The notes: generated by a model not told the origin, from the letters alone. 64,000 nt of DNA from an uncultured bacterium (GCA_938002255.1 CALLAL010000025.1:1-64000), one strand, 5' to 3'. Counted from the stretch's first letter, positions 42,065 to 51,956 are shown. A program made the numbers and translations.

Positions 42065-42769
42065 TCATCCGCCCTGGTGGCTCTTCACGTTCGAAACATT
42101 TTGATCGGCTTCAAAGTAACGGTCGGCTTCTTCGGTTAATGCGTTGAGTCGGTTCTCTACCAGATGCCTCATTGCCTCGAGATATTCCCGATCGCCATGA
42201 CGATCGACATAGATCGGTTCTCCCCAAACAAAGACCCCTTTTGAAAAAGGATAGGGCAGGAGAAAGCGATCCCAGGTGTTAAAGATCTTTTTTTTCGAGG
42301 CGCTAAAGGCGATGGGGAGTATAGGCGCCCCCGTCCTTCTTGCCAGTTCAATAACCCCGAACTGAAGCCGATGTCGTGGTCCTCTGGGACCATCCGGAAC
42401 AATCGCTATATCGGATCCGTTCTGAATCGCCCGCATCATGGCTTTGATCGCTGAAGCCCCTCCCCTGGTTGAAGATCCCAGGATGGGTGTGAGCCCAAAT
42501 TTTTTTAAGGCCTTTCCGACGACCTGACCATCCCGATGGGGAGAGACCAGAAAACTCAATTTTTTCCCTTCATACGCAAAAGGCATCATGAGAAGCCTGT
42601 CGTGCCAGAAAACCCCAATTCCCGGAATCCCATTTTTCACAAACTGCTGTTGGATGTGAGGGTTGACTACCTCGAGACGCATGGTCCTTCCCAACACCCT
42701 GATCACATGGTAAGCCAGCCAGGGACCAAACCATTCAACCCATTTCTTTTTCAGACGCTTTAGGCTCAT
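42065..42769 (-). CDS. DUF374 lysophospholipid-acyltransferase-family protein
   Basis: A 234-residue protein of the DUF374/LPLAT group. VFWHDRLLMMPFAYEGK contains the H-x(2-4)-D motif of acyltransferases, SPHRDGQVVGKALKKFG is the family segment, and PDGPRGPRHRLQFGVIELAR is the second motif. Genes of this type sit in lipid A clusters between msbA and waaA in many bacteria that lack LpxL/LpxM at this locus, so it may add a secondary acyl chain to lipid A; that is inference from context. Confidence 0.85.
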   Translation of the reverse strand: MSLKRLKKKWVEWFGPWLAYHVIRVLGRTMRLEVVNPHIQQQFVKNGIPGIGVFWHDRLLMMPFAYEGKKLSFLVSPHRDGQVVGKALKKFGLTPILGSSTRGGASAIKAMMRAIQNGSDIAIVPDGPRGPRHRLQFGVIELARRTGAPILPIAFSASKKKIFNTWDRFLLPYPFSKGVFVWGEPIYVDRHGDREYLEAMRHLVENRLNALTEEADRYFEADQNVSNVKSHQGG

Positions 42770-42818
42770 AAGACGAATTCAATTTTTAATTCTAAACACC
42801 AGACTTCGAACTCACGAC

Positions 42819-44651
42819 TCAGTAGATTTTCTTAACCTTGGCAGACTTCCAGACTCTCATTCCATCATCTTTAAATTGGAGGTCGTAAAGCCGCCGGTAT
42901 TCGCCGTTGCGTTCCATTAACTCCTCGTGGGTTCCCTGTTCTGTAATCTCTCCATTGGCCAGGACAATAATGCGATGGGCCTTCCGTATGGTGGAGAGCC
43001 TGTGAGCAATGACGAAAACGGTTCGGCCTTTCATGAGAACATCCATTGCCTTCTGAACCTCTGCCTCGGAATCCGAATCGAGGGAAGAGGTAGCTTCATC
43101 CAGGATCAGAATGGGAGCGTTTTTTAAAAAGGCTCGAGCAATGGCAATCCGCTGGCGTTCGCCGCCTGAAAGCTTCACCCCACCCTCTCCAATCAAGGTA
43201 TCATATCCCTGAGGAAACTTTTGAATGAAAGAATGGGCATGGGCAGCGATGGCGGCTTCGAGGATTTCCTGATCTGAGCGGTGAAGGCTTCCGTAGGCGA
43301 TATTGTTTCTAACGGTGTCATTGAAAAGGATGGTCTGCTGGGTTACCAGTGCTATCTGATCCCTTAAGGATTTCAAGGTCACTTTCCGGATATCGATCCC
43401 ATCGATCAGAATCTGGCCTTTGTCCACATCATAAAATCGAGGAAGGAGATTGATCAGGGAGGTTTTTCCTGCCCCGCTCATCCCTACGATCGCCAGCGTT
43501 TCTCCTGCTTTGACATGGAGTGAGATTGATTTCAGTACAGGGGCCGAATCATATTTGAAGGTGACCTCTTTGAATTCAATCTCTCTTGAAAAAGGAAGGA
43601 GGGGAATAGCATGTCTGTCTTCCTGAATCTCAGCCTCCGTATCGAGGAGTTCGAAGATTCTCGCAGCCGCTGCCAGTCCTTCTTGGACCTCAAGGTTGAC
43701 CTTGTTCAGGTTACGGACGGGTGCATAGAGCATGAGAAGAGCCGTCATAAAGGAGAAGAAGGTTCCAGGCGTCACCTCTCCTCGGACCACGCTATATCCA
43801 CCCACCCAGATGATTACGGCAATACCGATTCCTCCCAATAATTCCATCAAGGGATGGGAAAGGGCTCTAATTTTCACCCGTTTGAGGAAGATTCTAAAAT
43901 AGCGTTCATTCTCTTCTGCGAACCGACGCTTCTCATACTCCTCCATATTGAAGGCTTTGACGATCCGGTTCCCCGTGATTGTTTCATGAAGGAAAGCGGT
44001 CAGGGATCCCATCCGCTGTAGGCCCTTTCGACTAAACTTTCTGAGCCTCTTACCAAATTCTTTGATCGGAATGATGGCTACGGGAAAGACGATGAAGGCG
44101 ATCAATCCTAATTTCCAATCCCGATAGAAGACCACCGCCGTCAGCCCCAGGATGGTGACGGCATCTTTAATCAGCCCGGTGATGGCATTGGAGACCGAAC
44201 CCTGAACGAGGTTCACGTCGTTGGTGATTCGAGAAATAAGAATCCCGGTCGATGTCCGGGTGAAGAAGGAGAGAGAAAGCGTCTGGAGATGGTCATAGAG
44301 CCTCTGACGGATATCGGCCACAACTCTCAGACCCACGTAGTTCATCAAATACGCCTGTCCATAGTCAAAGGCGCCTTTGAGAAGAAAGAGAAGGATGATG
44401 GCAAGGGGCAATAGAATGAGCATCTCCATCTCTGGTTTAAGTAACAGATCTCCGAGATGAAGCTTCACAATGAGGTTCTTGATGACAGGTGGGATGCCTT
44501 CTTTCTTAAAGAAGACACCGTCCATGGCGGGCTTGACCAGAAGGGCCTGGGTGGCCGTCAGAAGAGAGACGAATACCATAAAGAGCATGGCGAGGGCCAG
44601 TTTGATCCAGTAGGGTTTAACAAGTTGGAGGAGACGGCGGTAGAGAAGCAT
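42819..44651 (-). CDS. msbA: Lipid A export ABC transporter MsbA
   Basis: A 610-residue half-transporter that flips lipid A across the inner membrane. Six transmembrane helices occupy about residues 15-320, and the nucleotide domain has GMSGAGKTSLINLLPRF, LSGGERQRIAIARAF and ILILDEATSSLDSDSE. ATG 44651 (MLLYRRLLQLVKPYW) is the typical start; the frame is open 39 codons further, into lpxB, but that extension looks non-coding. It follows lpxB by 16 bp. Confidence 0.93.
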   Translation of the reverse strand: MLLYRRLLQLVKPYWIKLALAMLFMVFVSLLTATQALLVKPAMDGVFFKKEGIPPVIKNLIVKLHLGDLLLKPEMEMLILLPLAIILLFLLKGAFDYGQAYLMNYVGLRVVADIRQRLYDHLQTLSLSFFTRTSTGILISRITNDVNLVQGSVSNAITGLIKDAVTILGLTAVVFYRDWKLGLIAFIVFPVAIIPIKEFGKRLRKFSRKGLQRMGSLTAFLHETITGNRIVKAFNMEEYEKRRFAEENERYFRIFLKRVKIRALSHPLMELLGGIGIAVIIWVGGYSVVRGEVTPGTFFSFMTALLMLYAPVRNLNKVNLEVQEGLAAAARIFELLDTEAEIQEDRHAIPLLPFSREIEFKEVTFKYDSAPVLKSISLHVKAGETLAIVGMSGAGKTSLINLLPRFYDVDKGQILIDGIDIRKVTLKSLRDQIALVTQQTILFNDTVRNNIAYGSLHRSDQEILEAAIAAHAHSFIQKFPQGYDTLIGEGGVKLSGGERQRIAIARAFLKNAPILILDEATSSLDSDSEAEVQKAMDVLMKGRTVFVIAHRLSTIRKAHRIIVLANGEITEQGTHEELMERNGEYRRLYDLQFKDDGMRVWKSAKVKKIY

Positions 44652-44667
44652 AATTGCTCTATTTTTA

Positions 44668-45816
44668 TCACACTTTCCTCTCTTGAAGCAAGGAGAGAAC
44701 GATCTGTGCGGCGCGGTCAACCGCACCAGGTTTCCCCAGGGTCTGACGCACTTCTGCAAGCGCTTCAACAGTTTGCGTGTAAAGCACAGGATCCCTCAGC
44801 AGACGGAGTGCTTCCTTGGCAATCTTTTTGGGCTCAACCTCGTCCTGAATCAACTCCTTGGCAATCTCCCTCCCCGCGATGAGATTGACCAAGCCGATGT
44901 GTTTGACGCGGATCAACGCTCTCCCCACCCAATAGGTCAGGCGGGAAACCTTATAGACGATGACCATGGGTTTCCCAAGGATGGCAGCTTCCAGCGTAGC
45001 CGTTCCGGAAGCGGTTAGGATCAGGTCTGAGAGAGCCATCACATCATAGGTATATCCATTGACCACCGTGATCGGAACGAACGTATCTCTCAGCAGAGGG
45101 TAGAGATCTACTCCTGAGATTCCAGGAGCCAAAGGGAGGATAAACTGGAGTTTTGGGATTTCAAGCTGGAGATAAGCAGCAGCCGTGAGCATGGGAGGAA
45201 GGAGTCGGATCACCTCTTCCATCCGACTTCCGGGAAGAAGGGCAACCGTTTTCTGCTCCGGATCGATGCCAAATTGTTCAAGGGCCTCTTCTCTTGGAAG
45301 CGAGGTTCTGACAATATCGAGAAGAGGATGTCCTACCCATTCCACATCGACTCCGGCGGCCTGATAGAGGGGGAGTTCAAAAGAGAAGAAGACGACCATT
45401 TTCTTCACACATCTGGCAATCGTTTTAACCCTTCCAGGTCTCCAAGCCCAAATCTGCGGACTGATGTAGTAGAGAACCGGAATGTTTTTTCGGCGGGCTA
45501 TTTTTGCAAGCCGGAGATTAAATTCTGGATAATCGATCAAAAGGAGGAGATCGGGTCTTTCTCTCTCCATCGCTTCCTTTAAGTCTTGTAGCGTTTTGAA
45601 AGCGGTTTTCAGTTTTCGGAAGGCTTCAGAGATCCCGACCACAGAAAGCGAGTGAACGTGATGGAGAAGCCGCATCCCTCTTTCTTTGAGATGCTCTCCA
45701 CCCACACCGAAGAATTGAATCTCCGGGGCGCGCTGATGGATCGCTTCGACCAGATGGGCTCCGTGAAGGTCCCCTGATACCTCTCCAGCCACAAGCATAA
45801 TCTTTTGAGGAGGCAT
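44668..45816 (-). CDS. lpxB: Lipid-A-disaccharide synthase
   Basis: A 382-residue GT19 glycosyltransferase that joins UDP-diacylglucosamine and lipid X. KIMLVAGEVSGDLHGAHLVE is the characteristic start, SPQIWAWRPGRVKTI the membrane-binding segment, VALLPGSRMEEV the nucleotide loop and ASGTATLEAAILGKPMVIVY the UDP-sugar motif. Its ATG overlaps the stop of the Gfo/Idh gene (TAATG). Confidence 0.95.
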   Translation of the reverse strand: MPPQKIMLVAGEVSGDLHGAHLVEAIHQRAPEIQFFGVGGEHLKERGMRLLHHVHSLSVVGISEAFRKLKTAFKTLQDLKEAMERERPDLLLLIDYPEFNLRLAKIARRKNIPVLYYISPQIWAWRPGRVKTIARCVKKMVVFFSFELPLYQAAGVDVEWVGHPLLDIVRTSLPREEALEQFGIDPEQKTVALLPGSRMEEVIRLLPPMLTAAAYLQLEIPKLQFILPLAPGISGVDLYPLLRDTFVPITVVNGYTYDVMALSDLILTASGTATLEAAILGKPMVIVYKVSRLTYWVGRALIRVKHIGLVNLIAGREIAKELIQDEVEPKKIAKEALRLLRDPVLYTQTVEALAEVRQTLGKPGAVDRAAQIVLSLLQERKV

Positions 45817-46760
45817 TAAACCGTTCCTTTTTCGATTTTACGAGTGATCGCCAGAGCGACTTCCAGGACTTTCCTCCCTTCCTCACCAGAAACCTTGGGT
45901 TTTTTGCGATCTCTGACACTCTGGAGAAAAGAACGAATTTCTTCCTCCAAAAGATCGACTCTTCGGACGGGAATTTCCTCAAGCACCATTTCAGGCCTCT
46001 CTCCTGTTTCAAAACGGTCTGTCTTTTTAGAGACCCGTACTACCTGGGAGAGGTAGTCAAGGGTGAGGGCAGCGTCAGGCTGAAAGATCCTGGTTTGACG
46101 AACTCTTTCTTGCGAAATGCGACTGGCTATCAGATGGGCCCTGCATCCATTTTCGAACTCCAGATGGGCATACGCCACGTCGGCAGAGGGTGTAAGGACG
46201 GAGAGGCCAATGGCATCAAGGTTTTTCATCTTTGAAGGAAGGAGATAGAGCACGATGTCGATATCATGAACCATCAGGTCAAGAACCACATTGACCTCTG
46301 TTCCTCTTCCCGAGAAAGGAGTCAGTCGTTGAGATTCGATGAAGACAGGATTTTGGATCCGTCTTTCAGCGGCGAGAAAGGCACCGTTAAATCGCTCCAG
46401 GTGACCGATCTGGAGGATAAGATTTCTCGCCTCTGAAAGGGCGATCAATTCGTCTGCTTCTTCCAGCGTGCTGGCAATTGGTTTTTCAAGGAGCACATCC
46501 ACGCCCCGAAGGAAGAAATCTTTGGCGATGGCATAATGGAAAGATGTGGGGGTGGCAATGCTCACCGATTGGACTTTACCGAATAGATCGGAGTGATGAG
46601 GAAAGGTTTGAACGGCGTATCGTCTGGCGATTTCTTTGCAACGGCTGGGATCAATATCGACCACTCCCACCAATGCAACGCCGTCCATTTTTAGATATTT
46701 CTCGATATGGAATTGGCCGAAGTAACCTGCACCAACCACACCTACCCTGATCTTTTCCAC
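45816..46760 (-). CDS. Gfo/Idh/MocA oxidoreductase, possible GnnA-like
   Basis: A 314-residue NAD(P)-dependent sugar oxidoreductase. RVGVVGAGYFGQFHIEKY is the dinucleotide loop and VLLEKPIASTLEEAD the EKP motif with the catalytic Lys; DLMVHDIDIVLYL is the third conserved segment. Position between lpxA and lpxB recalls the UDP-GlcNAc 3-dehydrogenase GnnA of bacteria that put an amide at position 3 of lipid A. The partner aminotransferase GnnB is not here, so GnnA function is not proven. The start is GTG, right after the lpxA stop. Confidence 0.85.
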   Translation of the reverse strand: MEKIRVGVVGAGYFGQFHIEKYLKMDGVALVGVVDIDPSRCKEIARRYAVQTFPHHSDLFGKVQSVSIATPTSFHYAIAKDFFLRGVDVLLEKPIASTLEEADELIALSEARNLILQIGHLERFNGAFLAAERRIQNPVFIESQRLTPFSGRGTEVNVVLDLMVHDIDIVLYLLPSKMKNLDAIGLSVLTPSADVAYAHLEFENGCRAHLIASRISQERVRQTRIFQPDAALTLDYLSQVVRVSKKTDRFETGERPEMVLEEIPVRRVDLLEEEIRSFLQSVRDRKKPKVSGEEGRKVLEVALAITRKIEKGTV

Positions 46761-47534
46761 TTATCGGCAGATCCCCCTCTTGGTCTGCTGGAGAAACTGG
46801 ATGAGGTGCTGAACTTCTGGGACCTGAGCAAGGTCTGACTCTGCTACCTTATGGATAGCCTTCTCCAGCGTCAGACCGGAACGAAAGATGATGCGGTAGG
46901 TTGTCTTGAGAGCACGGATGGTTTCTTCACGAAAGTTTTGGCGTTTCAATCCAACGGTGTTTAGACCATAAAGTTTTGCCCGGCTGCCGGCAGCCAGCAT
47001 ATAGGGTGGAATATCAAGCGCCACCCCTGTCACGCCGCTGACAAAGGCGTGGGCCCCTATCCGACAGAACTGGTGAACGGCGGCCAGACCTCCAATGACG
47101 GCATAATCCTCAATCAGGATGTGGCCTGCCAGGGTGGCTCCGTTGGCGAGGACCACCTGATTCCCTATCTGGCAATCATGAGCCACATGGGAGTAGGCCA
47201 TGAAGAAGTTCCGATTGCCGATAACGGTTTTGCCGCCTCCTTTGACCGTGCCACGATGAAGGGTGACCGATTCCCGGATGATGTTTTGATCGCCGATGAT
47301 CAGAGAAGTTTTTTCTCCCCGGTACGCCACCGCCTGTGGAGCCTCTCCAATCGAGGAAAATTGAAAAATCTGGCATCCCTTACCAATGGTCGTTCCTTCT
47401 CGAACAACCACGTGGGGACCTATTTGAGTCCCCTCCCCGATAAACACGCCCTTTTCAACGATGCTATAAGGACCAATTTCAACTCCGTCATTGATTTCGG
47501 CCTTTGCATCAACCATTGCTGTTGGATGGATCAT
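46761..47534 (-). CDS. lpxA: UDP-N-acetylglucosamine acyltransferase
   Basis: A 257-residue left-handed beta-helix acyltransferase that catalyses the first step of lipid A synthesis. The hexapeptide repeats are visible from VEIGPYSIVEKGVFIGEGTQ, and the catalytic His is in YSHVAHDCQIGNQVVLANG. AGSRAKLYGLNTVGLKR marks the start of the C-terminal helical domain. The ATG overlaps the fabZ stop (ATGA). If the Gfo/Idh gene is a GnnA, the preferred acceptor could be the 3-amino sugar. Confidence 0.95.
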   Translation of the reverse strand: MIHPTAMVDAKAEINDGVEIGPYSIVEKGVFIGEGTQIGPHVVVREGTTIGKGCQIFQFSSIGEAPQAVAYRGEKTSLIIGDQNIIRESVTLHRGTVKGGGKTVIGNRNFFMAYSHVAHDCQIGNQVVLANGATLAGHILIEDYAVIGGLAAVHQFCRIGAHAFVSGVTGVALDIPPYMLAAGSRAKLYGLNTVGLKRQNFREETIRALKTTYRIIFRSGLTLEKAIHKVAESDLAQVPEVQHLIQFLQQTKRGICR

Positions 47535-47989
47535 TTTCCTTCTCCCATCATGGCTAAAAGCTCTGCCTCGGCAACCACTTTCCCATCCACGAGTGCTTTC
47601 CCCCTAAATCCCCAGATAGATTGGCGCTGCCGGGTCACTTCCACTTCGAGACGGAGTTGATCCCCTGGAATCACTGGTTTTCTGAAGCGAACATGGTCCA
47701 ATCCTAAAAAATAGACTGCTTTTTCTTGATCTTCTTTCATCTTTTTAAAATACTCTTCAGGAATAGATTTAAACGCAAGAACTCCGGCGGTCTGAGCGAT
47801 GGCTTCCACTATGAGCACCCCAGGCATAATGGGTTGTCCAGGGAAATGACCCGGGAAAAAAGGCTCATTATAGGTCACATTTTTAATCCCCACAATCCTC
47901 TTCCCTGGTTCCACCTCAAGAATTCGATCCACGAGCAGAAAGGGAAAGGCGTGAGGGAGAATCTTGAGGATCTCCTTTGCTTCAATCAT
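47531..47989 (-). CDS. fabZ: 3-hydroxyacyl-ACP dehydratase FabZ
   Basis: A 152-residue hot-dog-fold dehydratase of fatty acid synthesis. LPHAFPFLLVDRI, FFPGHFPGQPIMPGV (catalytic His) and LIVEAIAQTAGVLAF (catalytic Glu) are all present. ATG 47989 follows AAAGGAG by 7 nt and overlaps the lpxD stop by 8 bp; the longer frame to 48028 is a shadow of the lpxD end. FabZ and LpxA/LpxD compete for hydroxyacyl-ACP, which makes the linkage sensible. Confidence 0.95.
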   Translation of the reverse strand: MIEAKEILKILPHAFPFLLVDRILEVEPGKRIVGIKNVTYNEPFFPGHFPGQPIMPGVLIVEAIAQTAGVLAFKSIPEEYFKKMKEDQEKAVYFLGLDHVRFRKPVIPGDQLRLEVEVTRQRQSIWGFRGKALVDGKVVAEAELLAMMGEGK

Positions 47990-49040
47990 CACGGTCTCCT
48001 TTCCTATGAAGAGAGAGTTCGGCTTCAATCTTGGTTAAACGCTTTTCCATCTCTGAGAGCAATCGTTTCATCTCCGGAAGCTTTGAGAATAGGGCAGTGG
48101 ATCGAAGCCACTCTCGATGAGGGATGGCAGGCGATCCTGTAAAGACCTGATGGGCCGGAAGATTCTGAGCCACTCCAGACTGGGGTCCCACCATCACGTT
48201 ATCTCCGATTTCCAGATGATTGATGACTCCTACCTGGCCTGCGAGGATCACATTTTTCCCGATTTTAGTGGACCCGGCAATCCCGACCTGAGCTACAATG
48301 ATCGAATCCTCCCCGATTTCAACGTTGTGGGCGACCATGACCAAATTGTCGATTTTGGTGCCTCTCCGGATGATCGTTCTGCCAAGGGCTGCCCGGTCAA
48401 TGGTGGAGTTGGCGCCAACCTCCACATCGTCCTCTATGATCACCCCTCCCACCTGTGGAATCTTCACATTTTTATTCCCATCTTTCACATATCCGAACCC
48501 ATCCGCTCCAATGACCACCCCTCCATGGAGAATGACTCTCTTTCCGATGATCGAGCCTGGATAGACCGTGACATTGGGGTAGAGGATGGAATCTTCTCCG
48601 ATGGAAGAATCCTCACCCAGATAAACCCCTGGGTAGAGAGTCACCCGGTCTTCGATTCGGCATCGGTCTCCGATATAAACAAATGGGTAGATGGTCACGT
48701 TTCTCCCCAGAATGGCGGTGGGGCTGATCTGAGCGTTGGGATCGATCCCTTTGGATTGATAGAGTTTGGCGAAGAAAAGGTTGAGGATTTTGACAAAGGC
48801 CAGGCGAGGGTTTGGGACAATGATCAATGGTTTTGGAGAGGAGGAGACCTCTTTGGAAATAAGGATGGCTGAGGCTTTTGTGGTCTCAAGCTTTGGAAGA
48901 TGCTTGGCATCTGCAATAAAAGTGATCTGTCCGGATTCGGCCTCATCGATTGAACCCAAACCGGAAATTTCTATTTCGCCGTCTCCGACGATCGTGCCTC
49001 CGACCCATTCCGCTAGCTCTTTCAATTTCTTTTTCATCAT
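47982..49040 (-). CDS. lpxD: UDP-3-O-acylglucosamine N-acyltransferase
   Basis: A 352-residue beta-helix acyltransferase that catalyses the third step of lipid A synthesis. The N-terminal domain (1-95) has IADAKHLPKLETTKASAILI. HGGVVIGADGFGYVKDG and the catalytic His in NLVMVAHNVEIGEDS are present. A C-terminal helix ends the chain. ATG 49037 is an equal alternative. It is 78 bp downstream of the skp/ompH gene. Confidence 0.95.
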   Translation of the reverse strand: MMKKKLKELAEWVGGTIVGDGEIEISGLGSIDEAESGQITFIADAKHLPKLETTKASAILISKEVSSSPKPLIIVPNPRLAFVKILNLFFAKLYQSKGIDPNAQISPTAILGRNVTIYPFVYIGDRCRIEDRVTLYPGVYLGEDSSIGEDSILYPNVTVYPGSIIGKRVILHGGVVIGADGFGYVKDGNKNVKIPQVGGVIIEDDVEVGANSTIDRAALGRTIIRRGTKIDNLVMVAHNVEIGEDSIIVAQVGIAGSTKIGKNVILAGQVGVINHLEIGDNVMVGPQSGVAQNLPAHQVFTGSPAIPHREWLRSTALFSKLPEMKRLLSEMEKRLTKIEAELSLHRKGDRDD

Positions 49041-49118
49041 TTCATCTCAACGTTGATCTAACCCGCTCTTAAGGACGATTGTTTCAACTGGAACCCCGAT
49101 CGGATCTTTCACCCGTTT

Positions 49119-49658
49119 TTATTTTTTCTGGGCATCGTGGAGTTTAATGACCCGATCGGTCAGGTCCACCGCTTTCGAGGCAAAGAGCACAATGTTTTCG
49201 TTTAACTCCAAGATGCAGGTAAATCCCTCATCGGCCCCTAATTTCTGGATCACTTTCTGAAGTCCTAAGGCTACGGCTCTTTCCATCTCCATGCGTTTTT
49301 GGTTCACCTCATTCTGGCTATCTTCTTGCCATCGCTGAAATTCTCTAACCTTAGCCTGAAGTTCCTTCTCTTTGGCTGCGCGGGCATCAGGGGTAAGCAT
49401 GGGAGCCTGTTTGTCAAGAGATTCCTTCATTGTCTGGAGCTCTTTCTGTTTATCTGCAAAGAGGCGTTGGAATTTTTCGACCTCTTTGATAATGGCTTTC
49501 TTCGCCTCTTTTCCGGCATTACATTCATTGACCGCCTTCTGGATATCGACAAAGCCAATCTTGAGACTGGAAGTTTGGGCTTGTACCAAAGCCTGTCCAC
49601 CCCATGCTAACGAGATGAAAAGGATGCCAACGGTGATCATCACGTTTTTACCTTTCAT
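49119..49658 (-). CDS. skp: OmpH/Skp periplasmic chaperone
   Basis: A 179-residue exported chaperone. A signal peptide (VGILFISLAWGGQALVQA) precedes SLKIGFVDIQKAVNECNAGK, and a long charged coiled coil follows (about 55-130). Skp holds outer-membrane proteins for BamA. AGGAACC is just before the ATG. It is 51 bp downstream of bamA. Confidence 0.9.
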   Translation of the reverse strand: MKGKNVMITVGILFISLAWGGQALVQAQTSSLKIGFVDIQKAVNECNAGKEAKKAIIKEVEKFQRLFADKQKELQTMKESLDKQAPMLTPDARAAKEKELQAKVREFQRWQEDSQNEVNQKRMEMERAVALGLQKVIQKLGADEGFTCILELNENIVLFASKAVDLTDRVIKLHDAQKK

Positions 49659-49709
49659 GGTTCCTGTGTCCTTTCTGATTGAATTTCTTTGTAACGATGC
49701 TGTAAAAGA

Positions 49710-51956
49710 TTAATAAATGGTTCCTACGGTAAAGTCAAAGACCCTTCGTTTTTCTCCCCGTTTCGGATTGGGATTAATCCCGAGATCAATATGAATGGGA
49801 CCGAAAGGTGAAAACCAACGAATTCCTGCTCCCACTCCTGTTTTCAAGGGTGTGATCTCTCTAAATTTATCGAACCCCTTTCCCACATCCCAGAAGAGAG
49901 CTCCTTTGAGCCCAATTTCACGAGAGATCGGAAAGATCCATTCGGATTGAAAGGAGATCATCTTCTTGGATCCCAGGGGTTCTTTGTTGACATCAAAAGG
50001 ACCTGCCATTCCATATTCAAACCCTCGAAGGGTGTTCAGTCCACCCACAAAAAACTTTTCATAAATGGGAACGCTTCTGCCACTGTAAGCTTCGACAACC
50101 CCCACCTTTCCTCTAAGATTCAAAACCGTTTTTAAAGGAAGAGGAAAGAACCAGCTGGTTTCAGCAATGGCCTTGACAAAATAGTTATCCCCCCCAAGAA
50201 TTCCACCAGCATTCTGAAGACTGATGCTGTGCCTGGCCCCTTTGGATGGATTATAATAATCATCCCGAGTGTCCATGGAAAGGCTGAGAGAAAAGGCACT
50301 CGTCAATTTTTCACCTTGTTGTTCCCTGATAAAACGGGAAGCATCGGAAGAGACGTCAAAGACTTTAATCTTTTCCAGTTTATAGACTGCATCGGTTCGA
50401 AGTGTCTCGGTTAGCTCTTTACCAAAGCGGAGATTCCCTCCTGAGATCCGGTAGGAGTAGGTATCAAATTCTCGATTTTCATGATAGAGGTCGATTCCTG
50501 CCGCAAAATTATAGCCCATGAAATAGGGGTCTGTAAAACTGAACCTCAAATCGCTAGTCTCTGCCCCCAGTCTGAATTTCAAAAGGGCATGGTAGCCCAT
50601 GCCGAAAAGGTTTCGATCGGAGATGGAAGCCTGCCCCACCACATTTTCGATCGAACTATAACCGATGCCAAAACTGAGGGCCCCTGTGGGAGCTTCCTCA
50701 ACCTTGACCTCCAGATTCATTTGATCTTCTGTACTTCCTCTGCTGGTTGTCATCTCCACTTCTTTAAAGAAACCGGTTCGTTTTAACCGATCTTTACTCT
50801 TGCTCAAACCCGTAGCACTATAGAGTTCCTCTTCCGCCACGCGAAGTTCGCGGCGGATCACTTTGTCCCGGGTTTTGGTATTGCCGACGATCTGGATCTT
50901 TTCAAAAGAGACCTGGTTTTTCTTTTCGATGTCAAAGGTCAGATGGACCAAACGTTGCGTCTCATCGGTTTGAGTCATCGGCGTAATTTCCACATGGGCA
51001 TAACCCTGGTCAGCAAATTTTTCTGTCAGCAGACCAATGTCTTTCCGGATGGCGGTGTTGCTGTAAACATCATTTCTTTTGATTCGAATGTTTTTGAAGA
51101 GATCTTCCTTGGTGGTCAGGAGGTCTCCCTTAAAATCGATGTCACCGAAACGATATTGAGGGCCCTCTGTAATTTCAATCTCAATTTGAATCCGTCTGGG
51201 ATTCTGAAGATCGATCTTCGGTTCAGCAATCTTCACCTGGAGGTAGCCATGGTCAATGTAATAGGCAGTCAACATCTGAATGTCATTTTTCAGAATCTCT
51301 TCATCGAGGAGACCGGTTTTGGTGATGAGAGAGAAGAGGTTCCTCTGTTTGGTGAGCATGACCTTTTTCAGATCAGAGGATTTCATCTTCTTGTTTCCTT
51401 TGAACACGATCTTTTTAATATGTCCCTTCACCCCTTCTTCGATCTGGAACGTGATCACGGCCTCATTCGTTTCCAGATAGTCGATCTTATGACTCACCTT
51501 CACCCCATAGTACCCCTTGGAGAAGTAAAGCCTTCGAATCTGTTCTTCGCTCTCCTTCACCTTTTCGAGATTGAGAATCGACCGTGCTGTCAACCCGATC
51601 TTCTCCTTAATGTCATCGAGTTTGACCTTCTGGTGGCCTGTGATCAGAATGTCTTTGATAGAGGGTTTTTCCATAACAATGAAGATAATTTCCTTTCCCC
51701 TCGGGGTGGTTTTGATATCAACCTGGACGTCAGAAAAGTAACCCAGACCGAAGATGGAGCGAAGATCTTCACGAACCTGATCAGATGAAAAGGGCGCTTT
51801 TTCTTTACTCTTCACGGCATTTCGAATCACCCCTTCCTCCACCTTCATGTTGCCCAGAATGGTGATTTTATCAATGATTTCCTCCGTCCCACGGCATACT
51901 CCGAGATCAATGACCAGGAAGATAAGGGCGATCCAGATCATGATTCGCATCTTCAT
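49710..51956 (-). CDS. bamA: Outer-membrane protein assembly factor BamA
   Basis: A 748-residue protein with a signal peptide, five POTRA domains (about 25-405) and a 16-strand barrel of the Bac_surface_Ag family. DKITILGNMKVEEGVIRNAV starts POTRA 1. The barrel includes GLNTLRGFEYGMAGPFD with the (V/I)RGF-type loop and ends in FDFTVGTIY with an aromatic C-terminal residue. It inserts beta-barrel proteins with Skp supplying clients. lolD ends 119 bp upstream of its start. Confidence 0.95.
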   Translation of the reverse strand: MKMRIMIWIALIFLVIDLGVCRGTEEIIDKITILGNMKVEEGVIRNAVKSKEKAPFSSDQVREDLRSIFGLGYFSDVQVDIKTTPRGKEIIFIVMEKPSIKDILITGHQKVKLDDIKEKIGLTARSILNLEKVKESEEQIRRLYFSKGYYGVKVSHKIDYLETNEAVITFQIEEGVKGHIKKIVFKGNKKMKSSDLKKVMLTKQRNLFSLITKTGLLDEEILKNDIQMLTAYYIDHGYLQVKIAEPKIDLQNPRRIQIEIEITEGPQYRFGDIDFKGDLLTTKEDLFKNIRIKRNDVYSNTAIRKDIGLLTEKFADQGYAHVEITPMTQTDETQRLVHLTFDIEKKNQVSFEKIQIVGNTKTRDKVIRRELRVAEEELYSATGLSKSKDRLKRTGFFKEVEMTTSRGSTEDQMNLEVKVEEAPTGALSFGIGYSSIENVVGQASISDRNLFGMGYHALLKFRLGAETSDLRFSFTDPYFMGYNFAAGIDLYHENREFDTYSYRISGGNLRFGKELTETLRTDAVYKLEKIKVFDVSSDASRFIREQQGEKLTSAFSLSLSMDTRDDYYNPSKGARHSISLQNAGGILGGDNYFVKAIAETSWFFPLPLKTVLNLRGKVGVVEAYSGRSVPIYEKFFVGGLNTLRGFEYGMAGPFDVNKEPLGSKKMISFQSEWIFPISREIGLKGALFWDVGKGFDKFREITPLKTGVGAGIRWFSPFGPIHIDLGINPNPKRGEKRRVFDFTVGTIY

